In this document: in pieces, positions 38,914-50,062 of the stretch
How positions within the stretch are numbered: the stretch's first letter is position 1
How the letters are laid out: each line of letters starts with the position of its first letter
Assembly: GCF_003573695.1 (NCBI RefSeq)
Contig: NW_020621936.1
Coordinates: forward strand, 2,728,001 to 2,792,000
Origin: Papaver somniferum
Lineage: Eukaryota; Streptophyta; Magnoliopsida; Ranunculales; Papaveraceae
DNA length: 64,000 nucleotides
Reading direction: 5' to 3'
The notes under the pieces: model-generated
What the model was told of the DNA's origin: nothing
Seen by the model: only the letters and a program-made list of their open reading frames with translations
The model's database searches: none
Translations under genes and position numbers: made by a program

Positions 38914-40899
38914 TCCGAAAGATCACCCTAAATGGACATTCATGATAATTACTCACTAATTTTATGCAGTTTCAAGTTAAAACCAAGACAAATAGGACAT
39001 CTAGTAGCAGGCCAGAAATATGTCATCCTACTTTGGTCCTCCACTTCAGTTCAATTACTAAAAGCCTTCACAAAACACATAAAATACATAAAAAAGATCA
39101 CTCCTTTTGCAAGCTAGAGTACGTAAAATTAAGAGTACCAACTTTTTAAGAGTTACTCTTAATCACTATCTCTATTGATGATCAAATATATGCTTAATTA
39201 GCATGTAGCATGTAGAAAGTTTTAATCCGCGAAACAAATGATTGGGTGCAAATATAAACGACATAAGAAGCAGACATGTTAATCAGACCGATCAAAGAGA
39301 AAAAGAATTATTTGAATTTTTAACATACCACAAATAGTTGACATGATATCACAATCATTATATTATATATACAGGCAGAGACGGACGTGTATAAGGTGGG
39401 TCAATCACGTTTATCATCACATTTGTTGATTGGTTGGTAACACAAATGATACGCATGCTTATGAGCTATTGGATCTTTTCATGGAGTTTGGCATACACAG
39501 ACAACTGAACATGGCTTAAGTAACCTCGAATTGTCTTTCGGCTTAGAGCATACATAATTCAAAACAAACAATTCAGAATTTGGCCTTAATTTAATTAGGC
39601 CCACTCTGCAGTGTGCCATATATTTTGCAATGAGTCTGTCTGCACCCTGTCGTGAGTCTTAATAAACAACAACAATACCTTCTTGGCTTGTCTTTTACAG
39701 GTCAATTTGGGAAAATAGCAAGAAACAGATCATCAAGGAAAATTTGGGACTTCTGCCCACGTCCAACGTCAAGTCCTCTGCATTCTTTTTGTAAAACTCG
39801 GATAACTTCTCTATCTGCTGAAAAGAGTTTGATCTGTTTTGGTCTACAACAATTGAAAATAGTTCCTTCAATACCTTTAATAAACAATGGAGATTTTCAT
39901 ATAAAGAATATGGACACCTCTTCTTACTAAACTAAACAACTAATTTCTGGAGAAGAATCCTTACAGTGAAAGTGCATTTTGATTCACAATACTATATGCA
40001 CTATGCAGCTGCTCGTCTTGCTGCAGCAATTGTGCATTATCAATGTTCAGTAAACCATATAAAACAACATAAGATTTCAGATATCAATTCTCTTAAGTAG
40101 CATCAAAAAGATATATCTGTTCACATTAAGGAATGTTTTAAGCGCGTCAACCTCACTGGATACTACTAGTACACCTAAAATTAGGTGATGAAATCAGTAT
40201 AAATATTTCAGATGAGTAACCTAATTAGCTTACTGACCTTAACTGTGAAGTATGCATTATGCAATATACCTTATATCGTACACACACCTTTATGAAACAT
40301 TACCAAAAGAGAGTTCTTCTCTTACCGTGAACTCAAAAAAAATAAAAACGATTTCGGAGAAGATTTAAGAGAAAACATCATGCACAAAATTAAAAAGATA
40401 ATCAGAGAAGTGACAAAAAAAAAAAAAAAAACATTACCAATAGAGAATTGGTATTCCCTTCTCACCTAAAAGATCAAATCAGAGAAGAGATCAGTAGATC
40501 AAAGAAGTGATTAGTAATTCATTGAATGAATATGTAACGCAATTGGATTTTAGCCTAGTACTTTATCAAAATTAAGTAGGAACTTACCTATATCAGAGAA
40601 GAGACTACGAAATCAAAACCCAGATTAAAAAAAATGGAAGAGGGAGTAATGCGATTTTACCTATTATGATGTGAAACAAAACAAATCAATAATCAGAACA
40701 AAATTAATAATCATAACTAATACCGTGAAAAAGAAAGGGAGAAAATGAAAATAGGTAGAAGAAGGGAGAAGAAAAGAGACGATTGAACCCTTCTGCACCG
40801 ATCGAGAAACTGAACAAATTTAAAACCGATCACAACTTTTTTTTTTTTGGAGGACCGGCTTCCTCACCCCCACTAGCCAATTTTGCTCCCTCGTGGGTT
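38914..40899. other. No gene seen
   Basis: AT-rich intergenic DNA up to the left terminus of the large element. The small frames at 38932-39149 and 39652-39930 have no domain support. Confidence 0.35.
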
Positions 40900-40965
40900 G
40901 AGCAAATCACAAAAACGTAAGAACCATCATTTGAGGCATAGAACAAAAATTTGGGGCATACTGAA
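40900..40965 (+). repeat. Left terminal inverted repeat (candidate)
   Basis: Contains GAGCAAA, GAACCATCATTTGAGGCATA and ATTTGGGGCATAC in that order, matching the reverse complement of 57060-57141. The right copy has about 15 extra bases between the first two blocks. Confidence 0.5.
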
Positions 40966-41111
40966 TAAGACAAAAATAGGATTAGAAATAGTGTTTCTAC
41001 GGTATCTCTTATCAACCTATTTTCATAAATGTAAAAATACCTTTGTCTGATTAGTGTTAATTTGGTTAATTAGTTGTTAATGATTGTCATTTAGTGGTAA
41101 CTAGTTGCTAT

Positions 41112-41130
41112 GCCCGTGCTCTGCGCGGGC
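41112..41130. repeat. GC-rich hairpin
   Basis: GCCCGTGC-TCT-GCGCGGGC forms an 8-bp stem with a 3-nt loop, preceded by ACTAGTTGCTAT and followed by CTAG. It resembles hairpins at the 3' ends of some plant repeats, but no element boundary is proven. Confidence 0.6.
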
Positions 41131-41437
41131 CTAGATATGTATTATGGTAAAAATATGTGAAAATTAGGTACTCATAATAGCAAATTAAATATCAAATCTA
41201 AAAATAATCAAGTCTAATCAACTAAAAATAATCAAATCCAAACATAATCAAATCTAATATTAACTAAAAATAATCAAATCCAAACACAATCAAATCTAAA
41301 AAGTTGAATTTTTCTTCCTCATCAGAATTTCATATTATGATTTTCTTGCGGGTTACTCTGCTCTCCTTTTTCTTGTCTGGAAGTATTTCTCAATCAAAAT
41401 CAGTATTAATATTGTGTCATAAATAAATGAATTCAAC

Positions 41438-41794
41438 GAGGGGTGCACATACCCTACCCATACCCGCCAACCCTACCCTACCCGCCAGTTTTTTAACCGT
41501 ATACTACCCTATCCACTATTTGGCGGGTAGGATGGCGGGTAAAGATTTTCTTAACCGCCAGTAAACGGGTAGGGTGGCGGGTATAGGCCATATCTTACCC
41601 ACTCTACCTAGGGGTGCACATACCCTACTCCTACCCGCCAACCCTATCCTACCCGTCAGTTTTTTAACCGTATCCTACCCTATCCATTATTTGGCGGGTA
41701 GGGTGGCGGGTAAAGATTTTCTTAACCATCAGTAAACGGGTAGGATGGCGGGTATAGGCCATATCCTACCCACCCTACCCGTTGTGCACCCCTA
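41438..41794. mobile_element. hAT-type MITE, tandem dimer
   Basis: Begins GAGGGGTGCACAT and ends TGTGCACCCCTA, giving inverted termini. The flanking 8 bp AATTCAAC is identical on both sides (41430-41437 and 41795-41802), as expected for hAT. Inside there are two head-to-tail copies of one 171-bp unit (41438 and 41609), both full of TACCCGCC/GGCGGGTA words; only the second has the right terminus. No coding capacity. Confidence 0.85.
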
Positions 41795-42120
41795 AATTCA
41801 ACTATCAGATCAGGAAAAAAATACAAATCACTCAATCGCTGTTATATAATACAGAAAATATGCATTCCCATTTAGGGAGAATTGATATACCATTCTTTGC
41901 TTTAAGTCGATAAGAGGGATCTTGATCACACTCGGAAAGCACATAGTAACCAATAACTTATTTGTTTAAACTTTTTAATGAGTAAGCCTGTAAAAGTCTA
42001 ATTCTCTCCAACTAACAATTTCCCAAGAACAGCTACTTCCAAGATGATGAAAATTGCGTTAGTATCATTCATCAGGTTGAACCCACTCAAGAAATTATTC
42101 CAAGTTTCCTCTTAAAATTA

Positions 42121-42481
42121 GAGCAAGTCTTATGGTGGAAGAGTTCCATCTTCCACGCCACCTCAGCATTTGGAACCGTGGATGGAAGTGTAAGTGTAGT
42201 GGTGGAATAGTGAAAACGCTATTCTTAATAGCGCTAAAAAAACGCTATTAAGAATATCGTTTTTTTCTCAGCCGTTAGATTTCAACAACTTATCCTAAAT
42301 CTACGGAAAAAAAACACGCTATTCTTATTGGCGTTCAGATGGATTCCACGAACCCTTCCACGAAACGGTGGAACCTTGCTTGAATTTTCTGTGGAAAACC
42401 CCAACTTGTAAGCCATTAAACTTGACATTTCATGATTTTTCCACACTTGGAATAGGTTGGATTCCACCATAAGACTTGCTC
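42121..42481. mobile_element. PIF/Harbinger-type MITE
   Basis: Terminal inverted repeats of about 20 bp (GAGCAAGTCTTATGGTGGAA and its complement) flanked by the 3-bp duplication TTA at 42118-42120 and 42482-42484, the Harbinger signature. The 361-bp element has no frame. Near its centre (42219-42258) is an internal hairpin, GCTATTCTTAATAGCG against CGCTATTAAGAATA. Confidence 0.85.
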
Positions 42482-42484
42482 TTA

Positions 42485-44052
42485 TATGAAATCAAGTAAA
42501 ATAAATACTGCTAAAAAGACCAACAATTAAGTTTCTTTAACCAATTGAGATCAGTTTTAAAAAAAATCCAAACTGTTAGAACCATTAACCATAATGATTC
42601 ACCATGCAACAAAAAAATAATACATCATTTCTAATAACCAATATCAGACCCGTATGTGAAGAAAAGAGTAAGATCCACATGTAAGATTTCATACCAACAA
42701 ATAAGAACCATGAAGACTCCAACAAACTATTTCAAGAATGAACTGGTAATCAAAAAGAAAATGATGCAAGGGAATATGAATGATTGCCAATGTAATAAAT
42801 TATTAATCTTCGAGTTGGCCTCTACTCCAGCTTCTTGTTCAAGAATTCCATTAAACATGATTAATGTAAAAAAAAAAAAAGTAAAAATCCCTAACTATGT
42901 ATACAGAATAAACAAAATCCTATTCGACATTCATACTTCCACAGTTCCACTACAATCTGTCTTTTAAGTACAAACACCAAAGTTTGACTTGATTGAGAAA
43001 TCTCCCTTTGAACAACTTATTATTTACTATGCACTAAGAGATATGGCTTTATATGGTCGGTTTTCGTCATAGGGAGAACAAACCATAACCTGCTCCAGCA
43101 AATGAATATATAGCTTACTGGCAGTCCAGTCAATATATATCAAAAAACAAAAAGTTTAAACTTACCCATGATCCGAAATTGACCAACAGAAAACAGGATC
43201 TAAAAACCCAAAGAGGTAAGAGATTGATAGTCGAATTTCTCTGCCAAAAAAAAAAAAGTTGTTGTGCCAATGCTTATGGATTAGTTGGTTAATAGCATTA
43301 AATAAACCCAAAATAAAACGACTAATTTAATCAAAAACTAAAATCAAATCAAAAGGGTATTTGAATTCGGATTCGGAAATAGAGAAATGTAAAAATAAAA
43401 GAACACCGGTAGATTATTTATTTAACGAAAAAAATTAGACATTGCCTCGATTCAATGATTCAACTTACTGATTTTTATATAGGAACAAACACGATTTGCG
43501 GGTGAAAGTATCAGCATCTCTTGATTATCAACGGATTGATTAATATCTGCAACCAATAGGATATCACGTCAAAAAGAGAATATATAACATATCAATCAGG
43601 GAGTAGTACATAAAAGAGTAATTATAAGATTGTGGTCGAAAGAATATTGACAGGCAGGCGAGAGAGTGTGAAATTAATTGGGAAAAAATATTAGGGTTTT
43701 GAACTTCTGAAAAGTACGGCAGCGTCTCGTGCTTTTAGACTCGGATGATCATTAATAATATGGCTTAGTAAAATAGATTCGATGGTTTTTTGGAGTGAAT
43801 ATTGGTGGTGTGAAACAACGGAATATTTTTATTGGTCTAATAATTTCTTGTGGGGTGAGAAGCTTTAAGAAGAGAGATTTGTTCAGTTTTTAACCATAAT
43901 AGAGGAAATTCACCCGAAATTATATTATTAATTTAGGATAATAATTTTCTTTTTAAAGATAGTTAGTGAGTTATTTTAGAAAAAGAAGAAAAGAAGAAGA
44001 AGAGCAAGAAAAAAACTTTTTTTTGCTTTGAGATCTTTGTGATTATTGAGAG
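42485..44052. other. 5' region of the transposase gene, no gene seen
   Basis: AT-rich, without a supported frame. The last 150 bases before the ATG at 44053 are A/G-rich (AAGAAGAAGAAG), a common 5'UTR look in plant genes. A promoter is expected here but no single TATA box can be singled out. Confidence 0.35.
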
Positions 44053-47000
44053 ATGTGTGATCCAAATTCAAGTGAGGATGGTGAATCTTCATCACGTAAA
44101 GCTAAGAAAATACATATCAATTACGATGGAGATCCAGAGATGGCTTATTTGTTGGATTATGAAAACGATTTTGCCCAAACTCAATCTCAAACTCAACTTT
44201 TTTCTCAAACTCAAGATGATGAATTTGTGGAGCCAAATCCCGAAGATGAGTACATGGATGAGGAACCCAATGCTAATAATACACAGGTATGGTTGTAGAC
44301 ATTGTTTAATGTCCGTTTTGTAGCTTGAATTCACCAAAAGGTTGGATTTTTTTGTATGTAGTTCGGCGCAACAGGGTTAGGTTCGGCAAATATAATGTAT
44401 GCCGAACCTTAATAAATAAGAACAGTTCGTTTTTGTGCGATTGAAATATTTATACGTCGAACTGTCATTCAATTATTTTCGCGCCAAATAATTTTCATGG
44501 TTCGGCTTGAATAGGATGTGCTAATATCAGCCGAACCGTATACAAAACAATTTATGAGTTATAGTGTAATGTTCGGCTCACACGTGATCCAGCCGAACAT
44601 ATATTTTTTGTTTTCATAAATTTCAAGTCTTATGGTTCGGCTTATAATATTAGTGCCCAATAAGCCGATTCCATGTATGACAAGTAGTTCGACTTTATAA
44701 GTCAAACACGAATGAGCCGAACCTTAAGCTCGACTTTCAAATAGTACTGCGGGTGAGCCTAACCTAACCCAAAACCTGTGTGATATTGTTGTGATTGTTC
44801 CTGAAATAGAAACTATGGAGGATCAACCACCGCCTGTTGATGTCATTCATGAAGATACTAAAGATCACTTCCAAACTGACTTGGTAGGTAACGTAATTTA
44901 TGTTTTTATTAATTTTCAAGTATGTTGTATTCAAAATCAATAAGAAAACTTAACTTTTGTACTTGTGGATATGTAGACGTGCAAAACTAAAGATGGAGCT
45001 GTTAAATAGGCTAAGGAACATGGTTGGAAAATCAATTGCGTCCTAGTTAAAGGTGGACAAAGCAGAAAGGAACGGTTTGAGATGGTTTGTGAGAGAGGCG
45101 GGAAGAAAGTAAGCAAAAAGAAAAAAGGTGAGGTGCATATTGGGAAAACCGGGAAAAAATATAAGACTAAAACAAGGAAGATAAATTGTCCCTTCAAGAT
45201 CGTCTTCAATTGGAACATAAATGAAAGAGTTTTCACATTGAAGAAAGATATGGATTGCCGTCATAACCACCCACGTCCAAAGGATCTTCATGGACATTAT
45301 AGATCCGGAAGACTCAAAGCTAATGAATATGCGGAGTTAGATAAAATGACACGAGCACGTATGCCACCAAGACAAATTCTTAGCAAGTTGAAGGCGGATG
45401 ATAAGAACGAGAAGACTACGTTGCAACAAATCTATAACGCGAGAAGTACTTTGAGAAGAAGGGATTTGCAAGTTAGGTTGGTGATGCAACAATTATGGTG
45501 GTTGGCGCAAAAGAATAACTATTCTTGCCAAAAGAAATTGGATGAATTCGTCCATGTGACGCACCTTTTTATTGCCCATCCAGAATGCGTAAAGTTGGCG
45601 TTATGCTTCCCACAAGTTCTCATATTGGATTGCACTTACAAGACCAATAAGTATGAGATGCCATTGATGAATGTGGTTGGTCATACGTCAACCAAGTCAC
45701 CTTTCACCGTTGCTTTTTGTTTTTTGCATGATGAGTTGAAAGAAAGCTATGTTTGGGCATTGGAACAAGTGAAGTTAATCTTCCGGGAGGATGCTCTTCC
45801 AAAGGTCATAGTAACCGACCAAGAGGTGGCATTGATGTTTGGTATAAGGAAGGTATTCCCGAACGCGCAAAAATTTCTTTGTACCTTTCATGTATGGAAT
45901 AATGTTAGGAAAAAATGCCAACGGATAATTCAACCACTCAAGTTGAAAGAGCTAGAGGCGATTGTTAAGTTACCGGATGGAGAACGAGAAGTGAAGAAGA
46001 AAAAATTCAAGAAAGCATACAAGGTTAATGAAAGGATGTGGGCATGTTTCTCCAACGATTGGGATGCTTTGCAATGGTCAATCACCGAAGAAGTGTACGA
46101 AGAAAATGTTGCAAAACTCATTGCGAATTGGGGCGTCAGATACTCGGAAATCATTATATATTTACGCAAGCAATTCTTGGATACCAACAAACATAGATTT
46201 GTTAGTGCATTTAAAAACCACCACAAGCACTTCGACAACCAAGCTACAAGTATGGTAGAGTCGGCTCACTATCGTTTGAAGAGGAATCTATTTGGGTGCG
46301 TGGACAAGTTCGTCATGGTGTTTGACGCAATGGAAGACTATTTCATGAGTGATGTTATAAGAATTAAAACGTTACTCGAAAAAAGTCTAATGATGAAGCA
46401 TGATGATTACCCGGATGATAAGTGGCTCCGGGAACTAACCCATAGGGTCTCTCATTTGTGCCTTGAACTTATAATGAAGGAAGTGGATTTGATGGAAAAA
46501 ATGGATGTTAACTCCCAAGAAGAGTGTATTTGTAAAATGAGGGAAAGCATGGGACTTCCATGTCGGCATGATCTACTTCGGTACAAGGATTGCATGGTAC
46601 ATTTTGAGGATATTGATCCTCATTGGAAACAATTGAGTTGTGATCCCATGCCCGACGAGGACGATGCTGTAGAGATTTGGGACACACCTTATGGGAAAAG
46701 GTTGGCCGAAATGTATCGTGGTATGTTCCGAGCTCAGAAACAAATCTTATGGCACAACATGATGCCAATCCTCTATCCTTACACCCAACAAGGTATAAAA
46801 GAACCGGAAAAAGGGTCACAAAAAGGTAGGCCACCCTCGAAAGAAACCCGAAAAGAACAAAGAGCAAAAGCGTATGCTCTTTCCAAAACAAGGGGTCCTA
46901 CCAAAAGAGATCCATCCGGGGTCGAGTACCATGATGCTGAGTACGAAGAAGAGAAGAAGGCAATAGAGAAGTTAGACAAGATGAATGAAGTGAAACTATC

Positions 47001-47091
47001 AAAGAAACGTGGTCGACCAAGCAAGAATAAAGGTGAAACAAGTAACAAAGAAGTTAAGAATAGTGGTCCTCTATGTCCTCCCCCATTGTAA
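44053..47091 (+). pseudogene. MULE transposase with FAR1-like zinc region, DDE core and SWIM finger
   Basis: Predicted exons: 44053-44286 (acidic, QTQSQTQLFSQTQ), about 44821-44883, and 44977-47091; intron 1 holds the first palindromic-module cluster. Exon 3 begins with a FAR1-type N-terminal region (KEHGWKIN, CPFKIVFNWN, CRHNHPR), then the MULE transposase core. Likely catalytic residues are Asp in LDCTYKTN (45628), Asp in VTDQEVAL (45817) and Glu in SMVESAHYRLKR (46258). A SWIM finger CIC...CRH follows (46525-46566), then a basic tail with KKRGRPSKNKGE. Function: cut-and-paste transposition by binding the element ends. An in-frame TAG at 45007-45009 falls where related proteins have Trp (context VK-stop-AKEHGW), so full-length protein requires readthrough or a restart at Met 45082, which would lose the first residues of the zinc region. 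The main 669-codon frame is otherwise intact. Confidence 0.8.
44361..44762. repeat. Palindromic-module cluster 1 (transposase intron 1)
   Basis: Five or more modules of GTTCGGC(T)...(A)GCCGAAC. Clear ones are 44380-44408, 44499-44537, 44570-44599, 44634-44670 (right half decayed) and 44687-44744. In two cases the base outside the core also pairs (GGTTCGGCT/AGCCGAACC; TGTTCGGCT/AGCCGAACA). The cluster fills intron 1 and stops before exon 2. Confidence 0.85.
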
Positions 47092-47115
47092 GGAAACGTC
47101 AAGCTTAAGGGTAAG

Positions 47116-47982
47116 ATGTTTCTATCTCAACAAATGGAAACAACAAAGAGTACTTCGGTGCCCAAGCAAAAGGAGAAGAAAACCATATATGCGAATGGTA
47201 AAATGAAAGGTCCTAAAAGAGATAGTTTGGGAAAGTATTTGCGACCTACTAATATGATTTACAAAAAATACTTGCTTAACCTACCCGAAGCCATTCACGA
47301 GTATATCATATCTATGGATGATGTCGAAGGGGATGGCAATTGTGGTTTCCATGTCACCGTGGAACAACTAGGACCTTTTAAAGATGGAAACCATCCGGTT
47401 GAGCAAGGAGACGAATTTAATTATATAAGGCAAAGATTGTTACAAACACTACGCCGAAACAAGTACTTCTACAAGTCAATGATGAGAGGTGGCGGAGACC
47501 ATGGGGTCGCACAAGATTTCATTAATTTTGAACGGCGTTTACATGGGGATATCGTCATCACAAGTGACCATTGGATGCAAATGCGGATAAGTGGGTTTTT
47601 AATTGCGGAGGCCTTCAATTGCGTTGTTCATTCTTTTGCGAGGGATGGAAGTTTTTTCACCTACGCGCCGCCAACAAAACCTTGCCATGAGGATTTTAAA
47701 GATATAAGACTTGTTATTGCATTTATTCAAGGATGCCATTATATCGGTCTCAATCTTAGACCCGGTTGTCCAATACCTCCATTGTGTCCTTTAGCCTTTT
47801 GGCCTCTTCTTCAAGAAAATTACTCGATGGATTGGTGTGCAAATTACGCTACGGAGATGGAGCTTTGGAGAAGTTTGCATCCACCGCTTCAATGCGGACT
47901 AATAAGTCTAACAGATGATGAGGATGAAGATGATGAAGAAGATGTTTTTGAAGATGGTGAAGAAGATGTTGTAAGGTTATGA
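47116..47982 (+). CDS. OTU-like cysteine protease domain, in frame with the transposase
   Basis: The 288-codon frame contains an OTU-type signature, Asp73 and Cys76 in GDGNCGFH, and a candidate catalytic His208 in QGCHYIGLNL, with FLIAEAFNCVVHSF between. OTU enzymes are deubiquitinases. The C-terminus is a run of Asp/Glu from about residue 267. It lies in the same reading frame as the transposase and only one TAA (47089-47091) separates them; codons 47092-47115 are open. This suggests an original transposase-OTU fusion, or termination with readthrough, or a separate reinitiating frame. A role in protecting the transposase or altering host ubiquitin signalling is inference. Confidence 0.65.
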   Translation: MFLSQQMETTKSTSVPKQKEKKTIYANGKMKGPKRDSLGKYLRPTNMIYKKYLLNLPEAIHEYIISMDDVEGDGNCGFHVTVEQLGPFKDGNHPVEQGDEFNYIRQRLLQTLRRNKYFYKSMMRGGGDHGVAQDFINFERRLHGDIVITSDHWMQMRISGFLIAEAFNCVVHSFARDGSFFTYAPPTKPCHEDFKDIRLVIAFIQGCHYIGLNLRPGCPIPPLCPLAFWPLLQENYSMDWCANYATEMELWRSLHPPLQCGLISLTDDEDEDDEEDVFEDGEEDVVRL

Positions 47983-48184
47983 TCACCCTAATACTTAATC
48001 TAATACATTGGGTGGATATATATTCTTTTTTTGCATTTTGTTTTCATTGGATGCCTAGGATGATATGAGATTATGAATGTTATATAATGTATCCTAACAC
48101 GCATCTTATGAATTGAATATATTTTGTGGTTTTTTAAATTGTTTGTTGGTGCAAAGATTTAAAGAAAGTGAACTACGAGTGTAT

Positions 48185-48535
48185 GGTTCGGCTAAGCCGT
48201 AAAAATATATTTCATCCGATCCTGCCAAGTGTCATGGTTAGGCTTAAAGATGGTGATAGTTTTGCGCCGAACTGGCATGATACAGAATTTTCGTAGCATA
48301 CAGAGTAATTTTCGGCTCATTAACTAATAAGTCGATCCTGGATTGGTTTCCCAAGTGCTTTGGTTCGTCTTAAAGATGATGATCGTTGTGTGCCGAACTA
48401 GTATGATCCACATTTTCTCAACATACAGAGTAATGTTCGGCTCATTTTTAATATTCTCTAATAAGCCGATCCTGAGTAGATTTCAGAATTATGCGGGTTC
48501 GACTTAATTGATGTATTTCTGCTACTAGCCGAACC
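48185..48535. repeat. Palindromic-module cluster 2 (between convergent genes)
   Basis: Modules alternate GGTTCGGCT / TTCGGCTCA with TGCCGAACT / AAGCCGATCC. A longer unit of about 125 bp containing two modules is repeated (both copies carry AACATACAGAGTAAT or GCATACAGAGTAAT followed by a TTCGGCTCATT start). It separates the OTU gene from the convergent SANT-like gene. Confidence 0.8.
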
Positions 48536-48626
48536 TTAAACTGAGATTAAATTACCTAATTCGTTTGAAATCATAAAACCACCATTACAAATTAACCATT
48601 ACAAAATCACTAACCATTACAAGATT

Positions 48627-49028
48627 CTAATAACCAAAACGAGTTTTGAGAAACTTCCTAAGGATGTTGTAGTGAGCTTGGTATTTGAAATTTTTTCCTT
48701 TCCATTTTCGCCATTCCTCTAGAGCTCGAATAACAATCTCATCATTTGTTTCACCTTTAAGCCGATATCGATTGACAATTCGAACCATAGGTATGAAGTC
48801 CCCAACTTTCTTTTTAATTGTTTCGATTCGACAAAACAATGATGACATATCCCGGTTGTTAGGATTACTTGTTTCGTTGGTGAAGGCTTCATGAATTTTG
48901 ACCAAGTAGTACATACTCATTAGATCCTTTACCCGTCGCTCGGCACCCTTCTCCGGATAGTACGTTACGTAATGTTTGCAAAGAGACAAATCTTATTCTA
49001 GAGTATACTTAGGACTAGAGGTTGCCAT
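48627..49028 (-). pseudogene. SANT/Myb-like DNA-binding protein remnant 1
   Basis: From ATG 49028 the frame reads MATSSPKYTLE, a TAA at 48993-48995, then DLSLCKHYVTYYPEKGAER and on to GKNFKYQAHYNILRKFLKTRFGY. The layout (E-D-x-x-L-C at the start, SSLFCRIETIKKKVGDF in the middle, GKNFKYQAHYNILR at the end) matches plant Myb/SANT-like proteins annotated as NAM-associated or PIF-ORF1-like. Without the stop it would be 133 aa. The stop probably inactivates it. It lies on the minus strand, convergent with the OTU gene. Confidence 0.55.
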
Positions 49029-49129
49029 TTTGTGCTTTGTTAATGAGATACCATATATGGGTATATATATGTTTGATGGATTGTACTATTTGTAACGGTT
49101 ATTTTTTCAAATATTGTTTAAATCTATAA

Positions 49130-49265
49130 GGTTCGGCTTACATGGCGTTCAAATTAGAAGCCGAACCTGACTAAACGTACCAACCCCAACAACTAGTTTT
49201 TTTTTTTATTTTGAAAAACATTACAAGGTTCGGCAGACATACATTTTCGTTTCAAAGCCGAGCCT
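49130..49265. repeat. Palindromic-module cluster 3
   Basis: Two modules: GGTTCGGCTT...AAGCCGAACC (49130-49170) and GGTTCGGCAG...AAGCCGAGCC (49228-49265), in the spacer upstream of the first SANT-like remnant. Confidence 0.85.
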
Positions 49266-49289
49266 GTAAATATTTCGACCATCTAGTGT

Positions 49290-49762
49290 ATCTCGGTGCA
49301 AAGGTCTCTTATAGATCTCGGAATTCTTCTCTTCAACCATTGGTAACATATTCCGAGCTCGTATCTTCTTCCTCCATGGCGTATATCCCAAAGGCTTTGA
49401 ATTCTAGCTTCCTAAATAAAAAGGAATGAGAAGTTAGTTTACAAAAAGAAAACTAAACAACTCTATAATGCAACAGTAAGCTTTTGGATTACTCACTTTT
49501 TCTTCATTAGTTTCGCTGAGATGATATTGATTAACCCATCCTAATACTCTGATGTAATCTTTCATCGCATAACGGATTTGTTGGAATCTTTCGCCTAATT
49601 CCGAACGCTATGATGTTTAGGATTTCCATCTAACCGAAAATGGAATTCTTTTACTTTTTTTCCAAAACATCGAATAATGCACATGAGGATGATCACCAAA
49701 AATACGATAAGTTCGAAAGCTCTAACAAGCAACTTATCGTCTTCTACGGTGAATGGTTCCAT
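49290..49762 (-). pseudogene. SANT/Myb-like DNA-binding protein remnant 2
   Basis: From ATG 49762 the minus strand starts MEPFTVEDDKLLVRAFEL, typical of a SANT/Myb-like N-terminus. It continues in a shifted frame (RIFGDHPHVHYSMFWKK), shifts again near an A7 run around 49660, and resumes as ELGERFQQIRYAMKDYIRVL. A donor-like GTGAGT follows at about 49497, and a possible second exon lies at 49300-49410. At least two frameshifts make it a pseudogene. It may encode a partner of the first remnant. Confidence 0.45.
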
Positions 49763-49899
49763 GAATTAGTATAGAAGGAAAAATGAGTTAAGCAGACCCA
49801 ATTCTATGAATAGAATACTATATATAGAAGAAGCCACAACGGATATATTTTTTGGGAAAAATAAGAAAGAGTCGTTGTATTTTACAGAAATCAGTGTAA

Positions 49900-50062
49900 T
49901 GTTCGGCTCATGTTAACGATTTATTTATCAGCCGAACTTGATGAATTAAGGGTTCGGCTGATTCGAGTGTAGCCTAATGAGCCGAACACCATGCGCATAA
50001 ACTTAAAATTTGTTAAAGGCATCAGGTTCGGCAAATACGAAAATAATAATATGAGCCGAACC
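49900..50062. repeat. Palindromic-module cluster 4
   Basis: Three complete modules: TGTTCGGCTCA...CAGCCGAACT (49900-49940), GGTTCGGCTGA...GAGCCGAACA (49951-49989) and GGTTCGGCAAA...GAGCCGAACC (50026-50062), between the SANT-like remnant 2 and PMD gene A. Confidence 0.9.

Noticed and set aside
41099..41134. Helitron 3' terminus
   Set aside because: CTAG follows the hairpin directly, with no TC 5' end or helicase located, so the call is not supported.
45930..47102. Minus-strand frames of 100-127 codons
   Set aside because: They are antisense to the transposase exon, which has clear domain motifs on the plus strand.
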